A DNA stretch of 64,000 nt from assembly GCA_016800925.1 (NCBI GenBank), contig JABCPU010000004.1:434001-498000 (forward strand). The letters are read 5' to 3'. Of the stretch, positions 43,230 to 55,247 are shown piece by piece. The DNA is from Suillus spraguei (taxonomy: Eukaryota > Basidiomycota > Agaricomycetes > Boletales > Suillaceae). The translations under genes were made by a program, and so were the position numbers. The notes under the pieces were generated by a model that had not been told where the DNA came from, searched no databases, and was given only the letters and a program-made list of their open reading frames with translations. Position 1 is the first letter of the stretch, and each line of letters opens with the position of its first letter.

Positions 43230-46043
43230 ATGCGCTGGGGTTGCATACCACTTACTCTCCTGGCTCTGGTAGCTCTTTCTACAACTACCCAAGTTGCATG
43301 GAATTCAGATGTAACCACTCAGTCCAGCACATTGGTTGACATTCTCAATAATGATGAGGACTATTCGTCACTGCTTTCTCTCCTGCAGAAAGCTAAACTT
43401 ATACCAACGTTGAACCAGTTGAATGACAGCACTCTTTTCGCACCAACTAACGACGCAATTAAACGTCACGATCTTTGGAGGTCAGCACTCGAGTACCCTA
43501 CCTTGCTCAAAGACAATGTGCAAGAGGAGCTGCGTCAGCAACTGTTTTACCACCTCCTTAATTACTCCGTAACTGAAGACCCAAAGGACTTGGAAACACT
43601 ACAACTTAATACACTCTGCTTCCCCAAACTTTCTCTGGATCCTCCGACTAACAAGCCTCCCCCATATCCCCCATGGATGCCAATACCCGAGAGCACTCTA
43701 GGCAACGAGTCTCAGAAGTTACGACTCACTTCACGAGATGGCGTAGCCTGGGTCGGTGTTGACGTTTTTGGCAAAGGGGGTATTGAAGTAAAGAAACAGA
43801 AGGTGGAGGCGGCAAATGGTGTCGTGTACGGGATTGCTCACGTCCTTGAGGTTCCACCCCCCCTCGGTCAGTCTTCTTATAGCCTGCATCATAACACCGA
43901 CTCACCCACCTACCTAGATCGCGTCCTGTCTCATGAACCGTCGTTGTCATATTTCCAGAAGATCCTTACACCTAGCATACTCAATGTCATCAACTCTACC
44001 TCTGAGCTTACGTTGTTCGTGCCCGTCGATTCTGCATGGGAAGCACTCGATTCAATTGAGCGGTTATACCTCGAAAGCCGATTTGCTGCGGATGATCTCC
44101 TGCGGATACTCAATATGCATGCTGTTGTCGAGAAGAGTGTCAGATGGTCGGACACTTTCGACTCATCCACCACCTGTAAGCAGCCATGCATACACGTAAT
44201 CATTGTGTTGACATTGGGGGTGCAGTGACTACTGAATATGGATCTAAGTTGGAAGTCGTCGTCTCCGAAGGGGAGACTACAGTATCAGGCGCTACCCTTT
44301 TGCAGCCCGATATTTATGCGAGTAATGGAGTCTTACACCTCGTGTCCTCTCTACTGGTTCCACCAGGAGCCCTTCAGCTAACCCCTGAAAAGTACCTTCT
44401 CGCACTCAACTGCACTTCATTCATCTCTCTCATACACTCAGTCAATCTCACCCATCTCATCAATGATACCGAGACTGAATACACCATCCTAGCACCGAAA
44501 GATGACGTTTTATCCGTTTTCGAGAACGATGGCTTACCCAAACAGGGGAGCGATGAGCTGAAGAGGGTGTTGCAGTACCACTTTCTCCCTGGGAAATGGA
44601 CGCCTAAGAAGTTGGTGGATGGCATGCTGCTAGAGAGTGTACTTCGGGAGCCAGGACTGGATGGCGGGAGACAGGTGATGCACGTAGAGGTCAACGATGA
44701 CGATGAGAAGCAGAATATTCCATCCAGACATATCAAGTTTGGCGGAGCTGGCATCACTGGAGACCACAGTGAGTGATCCTCAGACGACGCAGTTTACTCG
44801 CGCTGAATCTTAGCCAGTTGTCATCAACAATGCTGTTGTCTACTTTATCTCGTCGCCTCTGGAACCACCCGTGGACCCGCTCCAAACAGCTCTACCCTCT
44901 CTTGAGTTGTCTTCGTTCCTTGCTGCAGTTTTCTCCACATCCATTGCAGAAGTCATCAAGAAGACGCCCCGCGCAACGTTCCTAATCCCTCACAATGCTG
45001 CTTTCAAGCGACTCGGTAAGCTGGTCAGCGACCATCTGCTAGCTGCTACATCCAAGACGGACTTGGAGAACGTCATAATGCACCATATTATAGACGGTAT
45101 TGAATACTCCCAGAGCCTCGTTAACGGCTCGGTACGCACTTTCGCCACCCTTGAAGGATCCGATTTACAATTGGAGCGCCTATCAAATTTATCCGTTATC
45201 GTTAGCCCCAGCGGTGGCTGGACTGGCATGAAGAGCACGCTATATCCGACAAACATGCTTACCGCAACTGGCGTGATACACGAACTCTCAGATCTTATGA
45301 TCCCGAGATCTGTGGAGTTAAATGTAGGAAAGCTTATGAAAGCGGCCAAGGCCACCACTATGATCAATATGGTCACGAAAGCTGGATTCGACTGGATCCT
45401 GGATGGAACCGCTCCTCCTGAAGATTCAGACTGGGCAGACCAGGGTTTAGGTGGGATAAGTTGGACCCTACTTTGTCCAACGGACGATGCGTTCAAAAAA
45501 TACAACCTTACGCAGCTCCTTGAGAATGTCGATGTTCTTCGTGCGCTCGTCAGCCAACACCTCATTCGCACTTCACTTTCTGCAGGAGAATCTAGTTCAC
45601 TTAACGTCTTCGACGTCCTGAATAACAACCGCCCCCTTCCGCTGGAAGACCTAGGCGAATATCCCACTCTTCTCTCGCCTTCTTCTGCGTATGGTGATAT
45701 TGTCTTCCGCGCGTTGGATGGCAAGGAATCCCAGTACATGGTCGGGATCAAGAATGCAAGGGGGACAGACAAACAAGCTGACTGGGCACGCGTCCTAACG
45801 TGGGGTCGCACAACGACTGGTGGAGGTACGGGCGGTGTTATCACCATTGACCGCCTGCTCGTCCCGTATCACCCGCCATGGTGGATTGAATATTTCGCGC
45901 CATCCTTCGTGGGAGTACTTGGCATTGGGTTGATAGGCTTGTTCTTTTACGCTGTCCGGATAGTCTGGAAGAAGGATGTGACAGAAGCCACGTATGAGCC
46001 AGCTGGTGGGTTTGGAGAGGACGACAGTAGTGAATCATTATAG
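43230..46043 (+). CDS. Fasciclin (FAS1) repeat membrane protein
   Basis: Begins with a signal peptide (MRWGCIPLTLLALVALSTT). Several FAS1 domains follow, each with the family's TLFAPTNDA-like motif: DSTLFAPTNDAIKRHDLW, SELTLFVPVDSAWEAL, TEYTILAPKDDVLSVF, RATFLIPHNAAFKRLG and SWTLLCPTDDAFKKYN. YH-type motifs (QLFYHLLNYSV, VLQYHFLPGKW, IMHHIID) close the domains. A single membrane helix near the C-terminus (VGVLGIGLIGLFFYAVRIVW) leaves a short acidic cytosolic tail ending DSSESL-stop. There are only two introns (near 44174-44230 and 44770-44825). FAS1 proteins of fungi are cell-surface or vacuolar adhesion-type proteins. The ATG at 43230 is well placed, 270 bp from divergent RAV1. Confidence 0.88.
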
Positions 46044-46364
46044 GTACTTGACGATTAATTTGTGGATTCTATGTGATATTACTTGTGCTACGATTTTCTA
46101 AAAGTGCAACTCGAGTCAAGCTGCATAATCCAGTGAGTGAGTTTCTCTGTACCACTTGGGGTAAGGCGGATTGAGAGAGCTTCAAGTTGGAGTTTGATCG
46201 GAGAGCCGGGTGCAAATCATGCGGTAAGTTAAACTGACGCGTGAATATCATATGAAAGTGAGCCTCCCTGTCCTTGTCGGAGCACCGCAGTGTACCAGTA
46301 TTCTTCGCTTACCATCCTCTCTTTTTTCTCATACTCGTACCAAGACTTTGCACCGCCCACTATC

Positions 46365-47708
46365 ATGGTCAGAACCATCCTTCAATTGGTGTACAGCACG
46401 TTTACACAAATTCTTAGAGCAGCGAAGCACCAGCAGCCGAGGAGACCAAGAACTCGGCAATTGACAACGTAAAGTCGTTCATTGCAGGAGGTTTTGGAGG
46501 AGTTTCTGCTGTCCTCGTGGGTGAGAAGGCAGCTTGACTCGCGCATCCTGACTGACATTCATTCGCCTTTAGGTCATCCTTTTGACCTGACCAAGACGCG
46601 GTTACAGACCGCAGCTCCTGGCGCATATACTGGTGCAATTGATGTTGTGAAGAAAACGTTGGCTCGAGATGGTGTTACGGGGTGAGTGGCTGCGTGTATG
46701 CTCAAGGCCACTCTCAACTGTCAATTGATAGCTTGTACCGTGGAATGGTACCTCCACTCTTGGGAGTCACTCCAATCTTTGCTGTATCCTTCTGGGTATG
46801 AATACAGGGCTTCTATCCAAATTACTTGTCTTTGCTGAGACCGCTACCTTCAGGCGTACGATGCCTCCAAGAATTTGATACTCACGCTCACACCTAAGCG
46901 TACATCCGAAAAACTTTCCACAGCAGAACTTGCCGCTGCCGGTTTCATGTCTGCCATACCATCGACACTCATCACTGCACCTGTGGAGCGAGCCAAAGTT
47001 CTGCTGCAGGTGCAAGGTCAAGGAGGTTCAGGACCCCAGTACAAAGGTGTCTTCGATGTTATGAAACACCTTTACAGAGAAGGTGGTATACGGAGTATCT
47101 TCCGAGGCACTGGTGCAACCATCGCTCGTGACGGACCAGGTAGTGCCGTGTAAGTTAACATCTGACGTTCGAGAATATTGAACTGAGCCGACGCCCTTCA
47201 GTTACTTTGCGGCATATGAAGTTACCAAAAAGGCCCTGATGCCGCCTGGGTCGTCAGCAGGGGACCTCAACTTAGGCGCCATCATGTTTGCAGGCGGAAC
47301 TGCAGGTGTCGCAATGTGGTCAATAGCTATACCACCGGATGTAAGGCCTCACGAACCCTAACCTTTCCAGCATTGTATTCACATTACTCAAATAGGTTTT
47401 GAAATCCCGCATACAATCTGCACCTTCTGGCACGTATTCTGGATTTTTTGATTGCTTTAGAAAAACTGTAGCACGTGATGGGATTACTGCACTATGGAAA
47501 GGTCTTGGTCCAGCCATGGCCAGAGTATGTCGTTTTCATGACTATACCGAACGCTGCTTATTGTGTTATTACTTCAGGCTTTCCCAGCTAATGCTGCCAC
47601 ATTCGTACGTTCTGTTCCTCAATCTGACTTTGATACAGCTCTAATCAGCATTGGTTATGGCAGCTTGGTGTTGAAGCGTCACGGAAGTTAATGGATGGTT
47701 TCTTCTGA
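46365..47708 (+). CDS. Mitochondrial carnitine/acylcarnitine carrier
   Basis: SLC25 carrier of the CAC/Crc1/AcuH type, exchanging acylcarnitines for carnitine across the inner mitochondrial membrane. The first coding exon is only ATG (46365-46367), followed by a 50-nt intron GTCAGA to TTCTTAG, after which SSEAPAAEETKNSAIDNVKS begins. No other ATG fits, since an in-frame TAG precedes AGC. The three carrier signatures are HPFDLTKTR, APVERAKVLLQVQGQGG and PPDVLKSRIQSAP, and the CAC-specific FRGTGATIARDGPGSAVYF and LWKGLGPAMARAFPANAATF are present. The last exon reads LGVEASRKLMDGFF-stop. It is complete, about 295 residues, and lies tandem to the fasciclin gene. Confidence 0.92.
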
Positions 47709-47887
47709 ATGGTTCATGATTTTATGGAACATATATGACAAATGGAATTCATCACTGGGCTGAAGTTGTGCCACAAGAGAGTTCTGTTTGTGACGCCCAT
47801 GAGCAATCGCGCCTTTGGAATCACGACCCTTCGCCGATACATTGGTCCAAACAGTAGCAAGGAGATCATATACTTATTTTGTGCGAG

Positions 47888-48914
47888 CTACCCCTTTAAC
47901 CAAATAATCTTTCCATATGGCGTCCAGGCTTGCCCTGCCTTCATTCCTGAGCGAACGAGGAACGCAACCTCATAGATACCCTCGCCCCTCTCTCTTAACG
48001 TCCAGCGTTCGTCCGCTGTCTCTGGCACGCTGATAATGAGTCGGGGTTTTCCTCCAGCAACATCCGTTCTAGGTGTGTCAAGTACCCAAGTTGCTCTTCG
48101 CGACGTGTTAGACACGGGTGATCTACCGACGACTGACGTCATGTTAGCTTTCATGTCTGATAGATCGCTATCCTCCACCAAAATTCGGATGTATGCAATC
48201 CCAAGTACTCCTGAAGGATGTTCTGCATTCGAAGGGAGATCGAGTGGAACCTTGAAAGATCTCGATCTGAGACAGCCCTGAATAAGTGTCGAACAAGGCA
48301 CATACCCTCCATTCCCTTGGTGTGACATCTCCACAGAAGAATGGAGCGACTCCTCGACCAGTATCCTGAGATGGCGCAGAGATCCGCCACTTTAACACCT
48401 TCCCATCATTACGCTCTCTTCCTCCGTCAACTTCTGGATCATACCGAATCCTACTCTTATCCTTCTTGGCTCGGGCGTTTATAAGCTCTGATATTGAGGT
48501 GCCGGAAGACCCGAGGAATGCATAGTCAATCCAACCAGGGTCTTTCGATGCCCAGGGATTTGCATCCCGTTTCTGGCGCTCGGGCGATCCTGGTGGGTAA
48601 TGAGACACTGGGTGAGTGAAGGAGATGAGCTCGAGGTATGCGCCGTCTTGTAGTACCTGTGCGCCCAAAACGTTAGTAAATAGGATTCTTCAAGTTAGGC
48701 GATCGTACCACGAGCGCATTTTCTGTCAGTCCCCCGGCGTGTGTGCCGCCTGGGAGGACCCTACATCTCGAATTCGCCCTGAGATGTCTTCAAAAACCTG
48801 AAAGGTGACGCACTGGAAGCCAAGGTCTCGAAATTGCCGTGATACCTCATTCACTGAACCAGGAGGTGTGAGATGCACAATGTGATCAAGAGTCTTGGTT
48901 GAGGGCGATGACAT
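47888..48914 (-). CDS. Glyoxalase-like domain protein
   Basis: Four-exon gene. Starts MSSPSTKTLDHIVHLTPPGS at ATG 48912-48914, the typical first strand of a vicinal-oxygen-chelate fold with its HIV motif. It then reads VLPGGTHAGGLTENALV, VLQDGAYLELISF (metal-site Glu region), NPWASKDPGWIDYAFLG and a second half with VLGIAYIRILVEDSDLS. It ends YGKIIWLKG-stop at 47888-47890. Introns near 48770-48825, 48655-48710 and 48255-48305 were joined by eye and keep the frame. It fits the glyoxalase-like Pfam family seen widely in fungi; substrate unknown. It converges with the carnitine carrier, 180 bp between stops. Confidence 0.78.
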
Positions 48915-49316
48915 GGTTGTGTTTACAAGGTCAAGTAGAATAAGTATAGAACAATAAGTGATGTGTCCGTGGTACTAGTATTACATACTAGATATTGATA
49001 TCGCCAGCGATTATCAGAATTGTTAGCCTGACATACACTACGCATTTGATGTGAACGGACTGGCTACGAGTCTAAGCGCACAGGGCATGAATATCGTGTT
49101 CCTTTACAGCTATTTCATTTATTCTCATCTACAAGAAGTTGCTCGCTCTGTCATGTCATTGACCATTGAAATTTATTGTCATTGTGCACTGCATGAATGA
49201 TAGCAGACAACGTGGATTCTAAAAACAGAGCTCGGGAAGGTGACTGTGAGATTGCCGGACCTCATAAAGCATTGTAGAATCGCCCTGGTTTCAAATCGGA
49301 TTTAGTTCTGCCCATC
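48915..49316. other. Divergent intergenic region
   Basis: This separates the glyoxalase-like gene (-) from lipocalin-like copy C (+). No gene is seen. Unlike the coding parts, this upstream region does not obviously resemble that of copy A. Confidence 0.4.
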
Positions 49317-50053
49317 ATGGCTGCGCCTCCCGAAGTAACAACCAAGAATATGACTGGAAAATATGTTATGGTTCGTGTGCTCAGATTATATTTTCCACAG
49401 GGACAATTCTGATGATATTTCCGCCCACTGGTGACAGAACAAGACATTGAGCGATGACAGTGACGACATCCTCAAGCTGCAGGGCGTATCTTGGTTCAAG
49501 CGGCGTGCCATCTCAATGTTTACCTTGACACTTGTTGTAAAGCACTATACAGACGAGGACGGCTTTGAGCGCGTAGACATCCAACAGACTCTATCTGGCG
49601 GTATCTCGGGCACGAATGAGGAACGCACTCTTGATTGGAAGGAACGTGAGCAATACAGCGATGTTTTTGGTGCTGTGATAGGACAGTCAAAGAGAGTCAA
49701 GGTTGAGGAAGTGGATGATGAATTCTTGAAGTCTGGCTGGACGGAAGATGCAGTTAAAGATGGATTGATTCTCGCTGTAGCCCGGAGCGACACTGAAAAA
49801 AGTGGCATGGTGTGGAAGGCAGAACAGGTACGACTTTATCGTTATTGTGTCCTACTCACCCCTCATATTCTTCAGACATGGGGGTTTGAAGTGTTAAATG
49901 GCGAGAGAAGGTACGCCAGACATGTGAGGTTCACATCATCGGAAAAGAAGGATGGTCCAATTTTCAAACACCTGTATTACGATTACGGTGAGTCACCTCT
50001 CGTAGTGATCTATATGCTCACGATAGAATTTTTTCCTAGCTGGACCCAGCTGA
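49317..50053 (+). CDS. Uncharacterised lipocalin-like fungal protein, copy C
   Basis: Same four-exon structure as copies A and B. Starts MAAPPEVTTKNMTGKYVM; the first intron ends GACAG and leads to NKTLSDDSDDILKLQGVSWF, a stretch almost identical to copy A. Then come ISMFTLTLVVKHYTDEDG, DIQQTLSGGISGTNEERTL, DEFLKSGWTEDAVKDGLILA, TWGFEVLNGERRYARHVRF and a short last exon ending AGPS-stop at 50051-50053. It differs from A mainly in charged surface-type residues. A and C appear to be a recent duplicate pair even though copy B lies next to A. All splice sites are intact. Confidence 0.75.
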
Positions 50054-50383
50054 GTACCACGGACCTTTATAGATGGATAATAAGCAATATTACGGCGAGC
50101 ATGATACAGTCTGCTACGAAGACGCTTGCCTTTGTCAAAGGGTTCAAACTTTTTGGTCTTTGTGATTACCACGACTTGTATATGGACTATATTCAATGTA
50201 CATACCCTTCTTGAGTCTCGGACTACAAATCGATTGATTCGACTCTCGCAAAATCAGAGCCCTGAGCTCGTCATGGTGGAGGACGGGGTTTTCCGAAGCA
50301 ACTTAGTGCCATGTCAGCAAGTAGTCAGGAACCTGTCTCGGCAATAGGTCATTCAATATTAATATGAACCATGGTCTTTAGTT
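50054..50383. other. Intergenic, nothing seen
   Basis: 3' flank of copy C and upstream region of the next plus-strand gene. Short frames only. Confidence 0.4.
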
Positions 50384-51956
50384 ATGTCCGACTCCAAGAA
50401 GAAATACAAGTCATCCAGTCAACCACGAGCTGTATCTGCTTCTGAGTAGGTCCAACCTGTTATGCAGTGGTCACTCGATCTAATCACCACTCAGGATTGC
50501 TCGTAATTTGGGCAATTTTGAGACATGGTCATCACATCAATGTTGTGAACAAGTTTCTCTCTCTGACCTCCCTCCGAATTTCAAGAAGATGTAGATAAGC
50601 TCTTTGGTACCACAAAGCGAATTCCTCGCTCCTGGTTAGACAAGGTAAGCAACACGTGTATTAAACTATCCAAGTCTCTCCATTAGATGGTGTTCATACG
50701 AAACTCGCGCAGTCTTTTGACTGCAGCTCAGGTTTTGCCAAGTTTATAAGAGATGCTTCACAAACAGCACCAGAACTCTTCTCCGTCGACCACAGCGCGA
50801 GCAACGAACTGTTTGAAGACGTATGTGTCGTTTTCAGTGCATGGAAGCGTTTGGCAAAAATGAGGAGCTCCAAAGAGAAATGGTCTGAGGCAGACTTCGT
50901 GGTTAATGTGTGAGGTACTGACTGAACATTGAAATACATGGCTCTGACATATCACAGATACAACGTATTCCGAACTTCTGCAATCAGGGAAAGTTCTTTC
51001 CGGTGTGTCCTGTCTCTTCTGCGTCTGTCATGGCGGTTGAGCAATTACGAACGACGTCAGGGTGCAATGCGCGATTTCGCTTCCCCAACCACAAGACACA
51101 TTTCAAAACGCCCTCGATGTGCCTCGCGTGTTGAACACGAAAACCGTCATCCCTGACTGCGCAATCTTCATTCCCGCTTCACGGACTCGACCATTGTCGC
51201 ATTCTGCCAAGTCACCATATAAGCTCCTCAAGAACCACCCTGCTGTAGTCAAAGCTGGGAATGCGGCGAAGAGGTCTTCTTTCAGGTACCAGAGCACCCC
51301 GTGTGCTCAGCTTCCTGATATGCCTGGTTTTGAGTTTGCAAGCAGCTTTTGGGAGGATAAGAAGCCGGTGCACGCTCTTCTTGATGACGCATATCGCCAG
51401 AACCGCATGTCAACAACTGCTGCTGTCCGGCATTTACACTCCCTGGGGATCGATGCCCCTATCACGGGACTTATTTGGGCAGATGGAGTTGTCCGCGCGC
51501 ATGTTGATTGGTGTGAAGAATCAGAAGGAAAGACCGTACGTCGGTTATTGCTAATTTGGATCATCTTGTGAAGTTATGGCATTATAGGTCGTGATGTCTG
51601 CCCCGTATTGTGGTCCTCATGATCGGTCATCAAACGACGTGTTCCACGAGTGGAAACTTGACCGTCCAAGCGATATTCTGCAGGTTTACTTCCTTGTTCG
51701 GAATATTGACGAGTGGACCACAGGCAAATTCTCCTCAGAATATATTGTCCGGGGTGTCAATCAAATGGTGGAGAAGCTGTCCTCTAGCGAAAGGACATAT
51801 AAACCATGGAAAAGGGTTGGGGACCTGGCACCTCCATTAAAGAGTAACGCACTGAAAGAGAATCACAACATTTCTGCTACCACAGTTGTGACTTCAGATG
51901 CGTCACCTTCTCCACCTAAGCCCAAGAGCAGGCGGCGGAGACGCAGGTCCAGTTAA
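50384..51956 (+). CDS. Lineage-restricted hypothetical protein
   Basis: Multi-exon gene starting MSDSKKKYKSSSQPRAVSAS, then IARNLGNFETWSSH, LFGTTKRIPRSWLDK, APELFSVDHSASNELFEDV, KTVIPDCAIFIPASRTRPLS, PVHALLDDAYRQNRMSTTAA, GLIWADGVVRAHVDWCEE, and WKLDRPSDILQVYFLVRNI, ending KPKSRRRRRRSS-stop. The basic C-terminus could be a nuclear signal. No signal peptide or membrane helix. I do not recognise a family with confidence. The PD...E-rich centre faintly recalls PD-(D/E)XK-like fungal proteins, but I cannot place the catalytic residues. One early join is uncertain, near 50545-50595. Confidence 0.5.
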
Positions 51957-52058
51957 TTGATACCCTCGATGATTATTTGCTTGTGCTATATACATTGAAT
52001 GTTGTAATTCCAAACCTACACGTGTTATACTACGAAGTACACAAACAAATCCCAACTT

Positions 52059-54060
52059 CTATTTCCACACAGATGGAATTTTAGTGATAACGTCTGCCCA
52101 CCGTGACAAGCGGTTCTCCTCCCATGCCTCTATGTAAGAAAGGCCAGCGTTAGCACGGCGTCCTTCCTCCACTTTCAGACGTTTCTCAGCATCACACCAG
52201 AAGAAAACCCACGAGCCCATCCGCATATGACCGGAGCTACGCTCGAAGTACCACTTATTAATGGGGTTGTCATTACGACTCCGCCAAACAAGGTCTCGGC
52301 CTTCACCCTTGCCCTCCTTGCCCCCATTCGGGTTAAGGGAGAACGGGTGGCCCAGACCATAAGACTCGTCATGAAGGGCGACCCACAAGAAGTCCACGGT
52401 GCCATCGCCCTGGTGACTGGGCAATACAGCAAATTTGTCAAGATATGAGATGGGTTCAGGGGAATCGGGCGAGGGCTCCTTGGTGACAATGGCTGCGCCG
52501 GCATAATCTCCTGCGACTACGACAAAGTCGAGGCTCTGTTCTAGGCGTTTGTAGAAAGCATCAGCATTGAGAGTGCGCTTGAAGGAGGTCTCCAAGAGAT
52601 GGTTCATTTTTGCTTTGTCAACATCTGCAAGGCTTCGGATGACTTGTATTGGGAGACCGCGACGCAGAAGAGTGGGTGTGTCCCGCGTGAGCTTTCGGTT
52701 GCCTTGGAGAAGTGCATGAGGCAGCTTGAGCTAACGGCAGGCTTGTTCGTGATGAGGTTGGCGATGAGGGAACTCGGTGAACGGTGAGATACCATGATGG
52801 CAGATGATGTAGGTGGCATATACGCCAAGCAGGTATGCGCGAGGGACAAATTTGAAAGCGAAGAGTGCTTTCCCTTGGACCATAATGGGTCGTAAGTATC
52901 GCGGATATAGTCATACTCGGAGGTGAGGTTAATGAGAAGATGAGGGAAACCTGTCCTGGCATAGGAAGGTACGCCTCCTTCCCGACTGATAATCATCAGT
53001 CGTAGAGGAACGAGGTTGATGTCTTGAGAGTAGTCCGCGTGAGGATCAGGAGGCTTTGAGTTCATATCTTTGTCGTCGAGCGCGGCGGCTTCGACCATGC
53101 CACGAGCAAGGGCTCCGAGAACGTCGTTAGCATCTATCCGTACCGATCTGCAGAAGGAGTCCAGGGCGAAAGGAGGAAGAACTGGGATCTCCCCAGCGCG
53201 AAGAGCAGAACGGATGGCGACAAGGTCAGAGGGGAAGACATGAGCTTCAGGTGGAATAAAATCGCGAGGCTCGCGAAGCTGGTCATCATCTGGCTTAGGA
53301 CCTAGTCGGACAACGGTGCCAAGGACGGGGCGCGCCTCAGCACCTTGCGCTTCTAATGCGGAGACAACGCGCATAATCTCCTCGATGAGAGCGGAGCGCT
53401 CGCCATCATCGCCCCTAGCTTGATCATTTTCAACGACGATAACGCTGACAAGTCCAAGCGTCTCGAGGTAGACCATGCCCCTGGCGATGCTATCGAGTTG
53501 CTTATTTGTGAACGGACCCTGGAGTTTTACGAGAGCAGTACGACGGTAGACAGGATTCAAGATGGAAGATAAGATGGGGCTGGGGCTAGGTTTAACTTGT
53601 TAGGCTGTTTATTGACAGGTATATCTGGGGCTTCTTTTGGAAACGATGGCATTGAGTGATTGAGAATAGTGGATGGGAAAACGGAGCCGGCATGTTCCGG
53701 GACTGGTGGTTGGACGCCAAAATTCGCGAGGTAAGATTTAGTATCCCGCAGGGATGGATTGGCTCTCAGGAGGGAGAGAATAAAGTCCTGCTAGAAGGTT
53801 AGCTCATCGTGGAAAAGACAATCAAGACATACACATACATTATCTGGCGGGTCGAGATCGTCGACCTCGACGGTGGGCGGAGGTTGACGAAGACTTCGAA
53901 TAGTCTACAAATCGGGAGTCAATAGAACCGCATTGTGGGATTAAACTATACGTACAGCATAAAATGCCCTGAAGGTCTGAGTTCTTCGTGCCTTCAAGGC
54001 TGAAGCTGCGACAGGAGACAATATACGAGGGCCGTGGAGGATAGTATGTGAGAGCATCAT
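52059..54060 (-). CDS. ARG2: N-acetylglutamate synthase, mitochondrial (frame broken)
   Basis: Makes N-acetylglutamate from glutamate and acetyl-CoA, the first step of arginine synthesis in mitochondria. Starts [20 protein letters not shown] at ATG 54058-54060, a basic presequence. An amino-acid-kinase-like region follows ([53 protein letters not shown]). The C-terminal GNAT domain has [35 protein letters not shown] and [20 protein letters not shown], ending KIPSVWK-stop. A 59-nt intron (GTTTCC to AACCTAG) is needed between NHSMPS and [15 protein letters not shown]. One base appears to be missing near 52720-52732, where PAVSSS should continue into LPHALLQ; no intron can explain it. This may be a sequencing error or a damaged allele. 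Confidence 0.88.
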
Positions 54061-55247
54061 GAGGATGATAACTGAACTGGGGGAGTGCGAATTTAAGTGG
54101 CAGGTACAAGGACATTTAGGAAAACCTGTACATAAGTAAGAAGGATCATAGGAAATCTATGAAAGGAACACGCTGGCAAGCCGCCGTATAGTCAAACAAA
54201 ACGTCAACTTGTGGTTGCGCAGTCATAGGATCATAGTATTAGTAGCGTCTGGCAAAAGTTTCTCGATACGTATCCAGATCTTTCTAAATTAGGAAAATCT
54301 GAATCATCCATTCGGTCGGTCGGTGGTTGCTCGAACGTTGCTGGATGAATGACTCACTGCAAGGCTGTAACTCGCCACTTCATTTCTTCCACCCAATCAG
54401 CATATATTCTCGAGCGAAACAGACTCATCATGAGACTCAGGCTAGTCGGATACACTGCTATTGTGCGTTTTATTTGTACTAATATCCGTATAATGGGATA
54501 GCCCATGGTCGACTTTCAGTGCTCATTCCGACTTCTCATCGACGATAATTAAGCAAAACATGATACGAATGACGTGCTATTTCCACCAGATCTTATCATG
54601 CAGCCATCTTGGCAGGGCTGTTGTGTATCGATAAAAGGTACTGACATGGGAGAATGCTCACTTGAACAGGGATAACCGATATTTTGCTAACATTTATTTA
54701 CGAGAATATGAACTTATTGCATCATTACTGGACGCTTCAAGTCCACTTGGTACCCCTGAGGACCAAAAACAAGAAGTAATTTATTGTTTCCGTGATCTAC
54801 AGGTGGGACAGTCGCAGCATGTCGATTGTCAGAACCAGTGACAGGTATGACGAAAAAGCGTTGAAAGTACGGAAATTAATTTCCACCGCTGAATAGCCAC
54901 TTTTTCGGAAACATGATTCTAGATGACGACAGGTTTCCAATACCAAATTTCAGGAAGGTGCTGCAACAGATGGGTTCATTCCGAACATGCTGACTAAGCC
55001 ATGTAATGCGGTGCTCCGCAGCATACACTTAATATATCACTGGTCGCGCCAACGGACCGAGTTCCTCAACTGTCCAGAACATTCGCGCGTTCCTTATCTC
55101 ATTTTGGCTCATATCACTTGAAGTTGAAGTCGGCTTGGCTGCCGTGCACTTGGGAATGTAGGGTTCAGAGGAGGCTTCGACGCGCAGCCTTTTTACGTGT
55201 CTTTTGAAAATTGCAACGATCTCTTCAGATTCGGAGTCCTACACTGC
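54061..55247. other. Gene-poor intergenic stretch
   Basis: About 1.2 kb between ARG2 and the F-box gene, both on the minus strand. A short ATG frame near 54430 is followed by a GTGCG donor but no convincing second exon. No repeat or RNA gene was recognised. Confidence 0.4.

Noticed and set aside
53560..53620. Second frameshift suspected at the N-terminal part of ARG2
   Set aside because: A 59-nt intron with GTTTCC donor, CCTAAC branch site and AACCTAG acceptor explains the change of frame fully.
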